This document shows positions 57,120 through 64,000 of a DNA stretch of 64,000 nucleotides, one piece after another. This DNA is from Echinostoma caproni (Eukaryota > Platyhelminthes > Trematoda > Plagiorchiida > Echinostomatidae). The first letter of the stretch is position 1. Every line of letters starts with the position of its first letter. The DNA is taken from assembly GCA_900618425.1 (NCBI GenBank), contig UZAN01039611.1, forward strand, positions 8,766 to 72,765, read 5' to 3'. The position numbers and the translations under genes were made by a program. The notes under the pieces were generated by a model. It was not told the DNA's origin, made no database searches, and saw only the letters and a list, made by a program, of their open reading frames with translations.

Positions 57120-59000
57120 TATCTCATACCAGTAATCACAAGGAGATATAAAATCAAAACCAAAATAACACCAATAAGTTTTAAAAATGTGTCCGCTGCG
57201 TACGTGTTTGTTGCACATTTTAAACGTGCTACTATACCAGCTTTGTAAACCTAAACTTTAAAATCTGATCTGAGAAGTTACTTATCGGCATTAGTTTCAC
57301 ATCTGTCGCTTCAATACTCTTCTTCTCCAAGCGGGAAACATGAAAACTCTTCATAGATGCTAGGGTCAACAGAAAAACGAATGTTACTCAGTCACTTGTT
57401 TTGATGAAGAAAAATAGACAACCAAGCTTAATTGGCCAAATGCAGCAGTATTACATAGATCTCAAAATTAAACAGGTCACTGGTCGATAATGCTTGTGTG
57501 TTAATGCCTGTACATAACTAATATTGCAGGAGTATATGCGAGTTCAAAGCACTCTGAAAATACCATCTGTGATGTCGATTCACCCAATACACAAACGATT
57601 CAAAACTCGTTTGTATCAAACACTACGTACGGCACTCTATAATGCTTACAGCTGTCCACGGTCAGTTCAGGGTTCTGAGTGATAAACATACACATACACC
57701 ATGGGGTTCGTTCAGCCGAATTGTGATCGGTCCGGTAGTTTGCAATAGGCGATGCATGACCTGCCTTGACCGCACACCGTCACACGTGTCGACGGGTTTG
57801 AACAATGCCGTCAAACCGACATCATTTTCCGCTTTAAACAAGTGAGTGGTAGTTACTGTTCACCCGTTTCAAAACCGGGTGGTGTTCTCTGAGCATCAGG
57901 TGGCAGGACCAGGATAGGTTGTTCCACAGGAATACCATATTTAGAGAGTGCGGATTCAGGGCGTTTACAACGGTATACTATCTGCAATGTCAAAATATTT
58001 TGAATCAGTAAATCATACACAGACTAGTGGTTTAACATACTCTTTATGTTTTATCTTACCCTGTTGCACTCTTAGATCATGGGTTTTTCGGTCGGCTATC
58101 CAAAAGAATCCAGTCAGGAGGTTATTTCTGTGTTGTGAATATATGGTTTGATGCATATGTATCCTACAAAAGTCTCATTGATCATGTCAAACCTCATTGT
58201 GACAGATTGTCTTTTGTTAGGTCCGACCTATCCAGCATATTTTTCAGAAAAAATGTAACCTAACATAGAAGAACTGATTCCACAGAATCCTGAGGTGCAT
58301 TTTTGTAAAAGCATTTATATGGAACAATTTATCCGGGATGATGGATGAGCCTAATATCCCAGATTTATAAATTGCTTGCGTTGGCCAACGTAATTGAATG
58401 GCAGTCGATTCTTGTTTAAGAAGGTAGTTCGGTGGGTGGAAAATTCGTTCAAAAAATAACCCACAGTTTTCCTTTTCTAGTAGTTCCTCTTTCCTTCTTA
58501 TGGTATTGTAAAGAGTCGTTATGGTAGATATGGCACAACATCTGAAACATCAGTGCCTCTTACACTACAATCAAAATGAGGTCTTCCAGACGAATTCCTT
58601 GTTTGGTACAAATTTAGGCATGGACATGAACAACGATATTCTGGGATGTGTAAACAGACCGATTCCTCAAAATACACCACTTATTTCGTAAACATTTTGG
58701 TTGGTGGAAACTGCTTTTGCGAGTATATATCTAGCCAAGAAGAAAATTAATGAATGTTTTGTGATAAATATATACATATATCTGCTGCTGGCAGTAAGTG
58801 TGCGATGTTTATTCGGTTCCTGATTTACCTAATTGGTACCATATTTTCCAAACCAGCGAACACAATAACCGAAAGGATCCAAATCTAACTTTAAGGAATG
58901 TATCTCGTTTTGTGCTACGACCTGATGGCCCAAAGTGATCTTTAGCTTCCCTTGTCCAAAATATGCTTTTGTATTCTGATAATATTCCATGCACAGGCAA
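57120..59000. other. No gene recognised
   Basis: A 74-codon minus-strand frame (59,053-58,829) overlaps the exon below in another frame. No repeat match found. Confidence 0.35.
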
Positions 59001-59001
59001 A

Positions 59002-59112
59002 TCAATTTAATCCATGATCTGACATTTGAATGATATATGAGATCAATCCGCATTGCTCTCCCTGTACATCTGATGGACAGTTCACCAGTAGAAACTGGTT
59101 TGGGAGGTCATC
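59002..59112 (-). CDS. Candidate terminal exon, unknown product
   Basis: A strong acceptor GTGCTCACATTTACAG ends at 59,113. Phase 0 is then open for 36 codons (DDLPNQFLLVNCPSDVQGEQ, then CGLISYIIQMSDHGLN) to TGA. An overlapping frame (GQGKLKITLGHQVVAQNE and onward, to 58,829) is also open and longer, so the correct frame is uncertain. The phase agrees with the exon at 63,652-63,809. Confidence 0.35.
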   Translation of the reverse strand, partial: DDLPNQFLLVNCPSDVQGEQCGLISYIIQMSDHGLN

Positions 59113-60053
59113 CTGTAAATGTGAGCACAATAGGTTCAGTTCAATAATGAAGATGCTCTACATACGCCATATAACAAGATACTCGTAGCTGGTTTGATGG
59201 TGATTTCTGCGTTGAATGTGAATGCGGACTGCATCTTCATGGGCAAAAGTCCTTAAGTTATGGATAAACTGTTATTTATTTGATGTACGGTGCCTAGTAG
59301 AAAATGAAGAAAAGAGAAAATTGAATTTTACCACAAAATATGTGGTAGTCTAACTGTAGTGGCCTGAGTGAGCACATGAACTGCTGGGCTACACAGCTGT
59401 AATTTCTTGGAATGTCTTGGTGCATATGGAGAGCGGATAAATGAGAAGAGTATCATTTTATAGCTTGAGAATAAATTCCTGTTTGACTGTGAGAGTTCAA
59501 ATATGATAGCAGAACTTTGCTTTTCATTTTGTCTCGCTACAAATGAGCTAGTATTTATCCACTCAGTTGGCTGATGCATCCACGACGGTAACCGAGCTTC
59601 TCACTGTTGAATGTACAGTAGTTCGTCACTAATTATCTGAGTCTCAGTTTTTGAACTTTTGGTATTTTAGGAGAAACAATTTATTCCGACAAGACACATG
59701 CAGGCATTTCAGGTGTGTGTAGTAGTAAATCCATTACTTGAACACAGAAAAGGAATTTCCAAATCCAATATTCACATGTGTGATCAATTTTTTATTCATG
59801 TGAGGTAAATTAGGTGAATGATCGCACCAGCGGGCAAGGGATTATTTTTCAGGTTTTATTTTCGGAAGCACATGAACAAATTCGTGAAGAAAGTATCAGG
59901 TTTCACGGAAGGCCTGGGTTAAGGATGTTGAGTAGACTAGAAATTGCATAGTGCACGTTAAGCATTTATTCCATGAACCTGGTGTCATTCATTCAGAATG
60001 GTACACTCAAAATACCGGTGATCATAAGCTTTCTCTATGAGTGGTGTTTACAG
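59113..60053. other. No gene recognised
   Basis: Only short chance frames. Confidence 0.4.
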
Positions 60054-60270
60054 ACCCAAAGGTGTCAATGCGAAATTTCTTAGCAAACGCGGTTCTACCC
60101 ATCGCTTTTCTTTGGGTGAACTATGCGTGTATTGTGAGATACTACTCAAATTTGTGGGTGCAGATTTTGATACGCGCACAAAGAAGCGCTTACTAGATTT
60201 TCACTGCATCCATGAGCAGAATAAAGAAATTTATTGTCGCATTTTCAGAAGAAACCAAAAGTCTTTCTGA
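60054..60270 (+). CDS. Candidate terminal exon, unknown product
   Basis: After TGGTGTTTACAG the frame is open for 71 codons to TGA (PKGVNAKFLSKRGSTHRFSL, then TRTKKRLLDFHCIHEQNKEI). A second frame from the same acceptor is also open for about 46 codons and hydrophobic (NFLANAVLPIAFLWVNYAC), so the frame is not settled. Confidence 0.35.
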
Positions 60271-60767
60271 CTGACAATCAATCAGTGATAACGATACGCG
60301 CAAATGTTGTACATTACTTGTTTCATTCTGTGTAATCTTATCCGCATCCTAAGCTGTTGTTGTTAAAAGCAATAACTCTCCCCAAACGGGACATGGCTCT
60401 TTGGACTTGTAACACATTTACACCAGCTTTAAATAATGAAGTTGGGCCAAAATGTCATCAATTCACGGTTTGTTAACAAATTCAATGTATCGGCACAATG
60501 CTTTTCACAATCTTTGATAGCATGTCCTTTATATCCAGCATCATAAAACAATTAGTATGCTTCTGATTATCTACAGGATAGTTGAGTGTTTGTGTTCCAG
60601 GTGTACAAGGATTCTTTGATAATGAGGCTATTGCATTTCTCTGACCAACCATTGGAACACTTTACAAGACAATCAAGTACTTGCTGAATTTGATCCTTTT
60701 TGATAAGGACGGGACAACCAATGCCCATGCTCCTAATAAATAGCTGACAGGTACAATATGCAAGTAA

Positions 60768-60933
60768 CTATTTTCTATGTCCTATTGAACATGGAACATG
60801 TAGGTAGTTGTCAGTCCTAATTGCTGTTATCAATTGAAGACACAAGAGTTGAGACGAGAAATTTACATCCTGCAGGCTGCTGAACTGACCGTATACCAGT
60901 AGGAGACTTCCTGCGTGCCATACTGGATTAATG
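60768..60933 (-). CDS. Candidate exon, unknown product
   Basis: The acceptor TTCTATTCTCATCCTTCTCCAG is the best pyrimidine tract in the window. After it one frame is open for 54 codons to TAG (INPVWHAGSLLLVYGQFSSL, then QDVNFSSQLLCLQL). An alternative reading ends at a GTAAAT donor after 77 bases. No domain recognised. Confidence 0.35.
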
Positions 60934-61009
60934 CTGGAGAAGGATGAGAATAGAACCTTTATTTGGAACACACTATGGAAGCAGATCCACAAATACCATG
61001 TACACACTT

Positions 61010-63640
61010 AATCTCTATTGAAATATTCTATCGTTGAACATCATGCAATATAGGGTTTCTTCACAGATTTCATTGACAACTAGGGAACGGAGCACGGAAA
61101 ATGTAGATTGTTGATACTTGTATTGAAGGCCTCAATCAAACTAATTGATTTGATATGATGTACAGAAAAAGGTTTGTTATTTCACTGAAGTTTGACTAAG
61201 TGACCTCGTAGTGCCTGCCAACTTGTACAAACATGAATACGAACGTTGTCATTTGGTAGGATGAATAACTACTGGTTTCCAAAGGTGAACAGTATTTGTT
61301 GGAGCAACGTAAAGGATTCATCAAACAGTCAGTTTTATGAAATCAAACTTAACACCTGTTTCATAAAAATCTACTGATTCAATTATTTAAACTTTCTCTT
61401 TGTCTTTCCCTGAAGCATTTTTAAAAGGTTGGATATGCTAAAACAATATTTTCATTTAACATAACACAGAACACTTGTTATTTCGCGAACAATGGTGACG
61501 TATTTTCGAAAATATTGACAGAAGCTTGAACGGTGACAAGCTTAATATAAACGATTGCAATTTGATACCAATCATTGGCAGAGCAAATTTATTGATGTAT
61601 CTCAGGAGTGCATCTGAGTTTTTGCAAGTAAAATGCAAAACTGTTCCACACTTGATTACGGAAGGTCGGATTATTGTGTAAAACGTGTTTGATAAACAAC
61701 AAACATTGATTATCCTTGTGAAATTAGGTCAAGTCAAAAATGCTTTATGCCCAATAATTTTACTACGAAGATATATATATGTGAAAAACGCGCTAATATA
61801 TTGCAAGGATAGCATGAGAACGCAAGAGGTTTTTATCGTGGTGTGTGACAATTGTCGTGCGACCGCTGCATATCCCTAACCTCACTGGACTCTGTGATCT
61901 GCCTGTGAGGTATTGGGTTTACTGTAAAGTTTGATCAATGGATTCTTTCCGCTGCTGCTGCTGCTTAAATATCAGGTGAAGTACTTAAGCAGCCCTCCTG
62001 AAGGGTGTAGTGCGTTGTTTGCTTTATATGCAAACATCCAAAGTCACTTCACACTTCAACTTCAGTTCTTTACTCACGTTTCTGAATAGAACATCTTGAG
62101 GGATAGTTGTTATTGTTTTTAACATTTTTAAAATTGATTCCTGGCTTCGAAGAGAACGCTTTACCTCGGTGTTAGAGTTCATCTGGCCCGTGAACAAGGG
62201 TATAACTGTTTAACACAAACAAATCTGTGTATCATTTCCCCCTGAATACATATAAATGAAGCATTTCACATTAGATTATAATTGGTGATTTGAGAGGACA
62301 GTGATGAATTATGAGCACAAACTACTCGACAACAATTGCTTTGAGTAGCAATACACGCCCGGAGGGAATTTTTTTGTACGGTTTTGGGTAAATTGCGCGC
62401 ATCTGTGATCCATATTTGTGTATGAAAGGTGGATGCGCATAATGACCAATAATACAGGGCAACGGGTAGGTCAAAGCTCATGATAAACTTCAGGATTACT
62501 TTTCACTCTAATGCAGTCCATGTAAGCTCCTCTCACACAACCAAGTCAGTATTAATCTTTGAACTCCGTTAGTTTCCTGATTGATCCACACTGGTTTTGA
62601 ACCTGTTTTTCATACTTTTGAATCTGAATCAGGCGATTGTGGTAAACATATCGAAAACACTACTGTTTAACAGAACGCAATGTTTGTATATATTATAAAG
62701 TAGCTAAAGATTATATAAAGCTACCTCATTTAACACAATTCCCTTTTATTCATCCCCTTTCGGCGGATAACATTTATATGCACTTCCCTACACTATGGAT
62801 TAGGCGAACAACTTAAACTCAACCCGTTGAGTGCATGAAACCTCATCCTACCTGAATTGATTAAGCACCCATGTTTCTACCCACAGTTGTTCTATAACCC
62901 TGAGGATCAATGTATCTTGCGTCCTTGCAAACTATACGAAAAAAGATCCGAATAAATCACGCTTTATATATGCAAAAGCAGATGACATCATCCTGATTTA
63001 TTGGTAAGTTAATCCTCAGGACTAATCATCCATCCCCTCAACTCATGCGTTCACCCATTCGTAGCTCTCTCCTCACATGATGCTCGGTTTAGTCTCCTTA
63101 CCCGTCCTTCCAACTGCTCTATATATTGCTTATGTGGTTTAACTCGTTTTTTTAATCGGCTTACTATATTCCTATTCTCACATGATTTCAGATTTTGTTT
63201 TTCTCTCCCTCTTTCTCCGCTCCGCTCCACGTGTATGCATACACCCACTGCTCCAAGAAAACTAAAAATATATATAATTCATGATTAGTTACACATCAAT
63301 CAAACGGCTGTGTAAGGTCAGACCTACAGATCAATAATAACATTTCCAATTTCGTTGTACCGTCTGATGATCAGGTTACTTGAATCCCGTTGGTGATTTT
63401 CATCACTATTGAACTCAAGAAATGTAACTAATGTAAACGAAATGTTTCTGAACTAGACTCAACGCGTTTAGTCCCGGAGACGATTGTGCTCACCGCGTAA
63501 ACAATGACTAAGCAGTAGAAAACCGTTTAGAAGGAAGTAACTTATAGTGACAGATATTCTGGAGATCCCATATTTAACTATAGGGACGATTACAGTATGT
63601 AAGTATTGGTGAGACATTACTAATACGTGTCTTCAGGCAA
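61010..63640. other. No gene called
   Basis: A minus-strand frame (about 61,680-61,456) has a coding look (LHFTCKNSDALLRYINKF) but weak splice context. A (GCT)5 run is near 61,953. Confidence 0.35.
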
Positions 63641-63651
63641 ATGTCACCTAC

Positions 63652-63809
63652 CATTTGGATTACTTCAGAATGATTCCATTTCACAATTGGATTTAATTCA
63701 CAAACATCACGCTCAGCCCAAGTGAATAAGGCCATCAGTGCTTCAGTCATGTAAACTAAACTCGGTAGGCTGGGGCCACGTAAAAAGTAACACATCATCC
63801 GGTTGACTT
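63652..63809 (-). CDS. Candidate internal exon, unknown product
   Basis: The donor GTAGGT starts at 63,651 after an open frame of two bases plus 52 codons (VNRMMCYFLRGPSLPSLVYM, then EALMALFTWAERDVCELNP and HSEVIQM). The acceptor TTAAG at 63,810 is weak, but an in-frame stop lies just before it. No family recognised. It may be upstream of the minus-strand exons at 59-61 kb. Confidence 0.4.
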
Positions 63810-64000
63810 CTTAACTCCGGAAGCTGATACATCTCACATTTTCATCCCAGATTGAGTGTTCCCTGCTTGACTGGTACAGCGGCATCCAGTGTAATGTTTT
63901 TGGGAAAACATGTCCTCGGTACCCAGGGAGAATAACTAACCCAGTGAACGACGTCTTCATGTTATTCACTGATTGACTGTGCGTTTGATGTTACCTGTGT

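Noticed and set aside
61521..61543. AAGCTTG/CAAGCTT small palindrome
   Set aside because: Seven-base arms are expected by chance in this length of sequence.
1..64000. CRISPR array, prokaryotic operons or phage genes
   Set aside because: No regularly spaced direct repeats, no long contiguous genes, and eukaryotic repeats throughout.

Overview
The window looks like eukaryotic, AT-rich, repeat-rich genomic DNA. I infer a digenean flatworm (fluke). Three kinds of evidence support this: tRNA-derived SINEs that carry hammerhead ribozyme cores, the arrangement known from the schistosome SM-alpha family; several Penelope-like retroelement (PLE) remnants with GIY-YIG endonuclease modules; and probable very short introns (about 30 to 75 bases) in exon sets that splice in phase. 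There are no operons and no ribosome-binding-site-led reading frames. Three assembly gaps (20,346-20,987; 35,955-36,778; 55,713-56,463) and five single unresolved bases mark it as a draft contig. The genus is not determinable from what I can see.

Layout. 0.7-3.6 kb: a decayed PLE on the minus strand next to a decayed non-LTR reverse transcriptase on the plus strand. 4.8-9.4 kb: two probable small minus-strand genes (4,769-5,133 and 8,611-9,399) and one SM-alpha-like SINE relic. 10-20 kb: mostly featureless, with scattered candidate exons, SINE relics and microsatellites. 21-31.5 kb: a PLE fragment, a dense SINE region, and a three-exon minus-strand gene end at 28,807-29,756. 31.8-37.7 kb: one clean plus-strand exon, a 125-base foldback, an ACGC array and two more PLE fragments either side of a gap. 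39.5-45 kb: SINEs, a two-copy repeat, and a cluster of minus-strand exons (41,680-44,877). 45-50 kb: a rearranged PLE with inverted halves, then a SINE at 49.4 kb whose hammerhead ribozyme appears completely intact. 50.7-64 kb: a second copy of the two-copy repeat, a two-exon minus-strand gene end (51,854-52,110), a clean plus-strand exon at 54,946-55,066, another SINE, and candidate exons at 59-64 kb.

How the parts relate. Most of the recognisable sequence is mobile: at least five PLE pieces (almost all with coding sense on the minus strand), one LINE, and about sixteen SINE copies in several families. Family A and the SM-alpha-like copies share a plan of tRNA-like head (A and B boxes), hammerhead, then tail. 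The host genes are visible only as short exons, inferred from open frames bounded by GT/AG signals that agree in phase. I could not assign a function to any of them, and these calls need transcript data. The most interesting item is the perfectly paired hammerhead at 49,503-49,547 inside a SINE, together with its decaying relatives.
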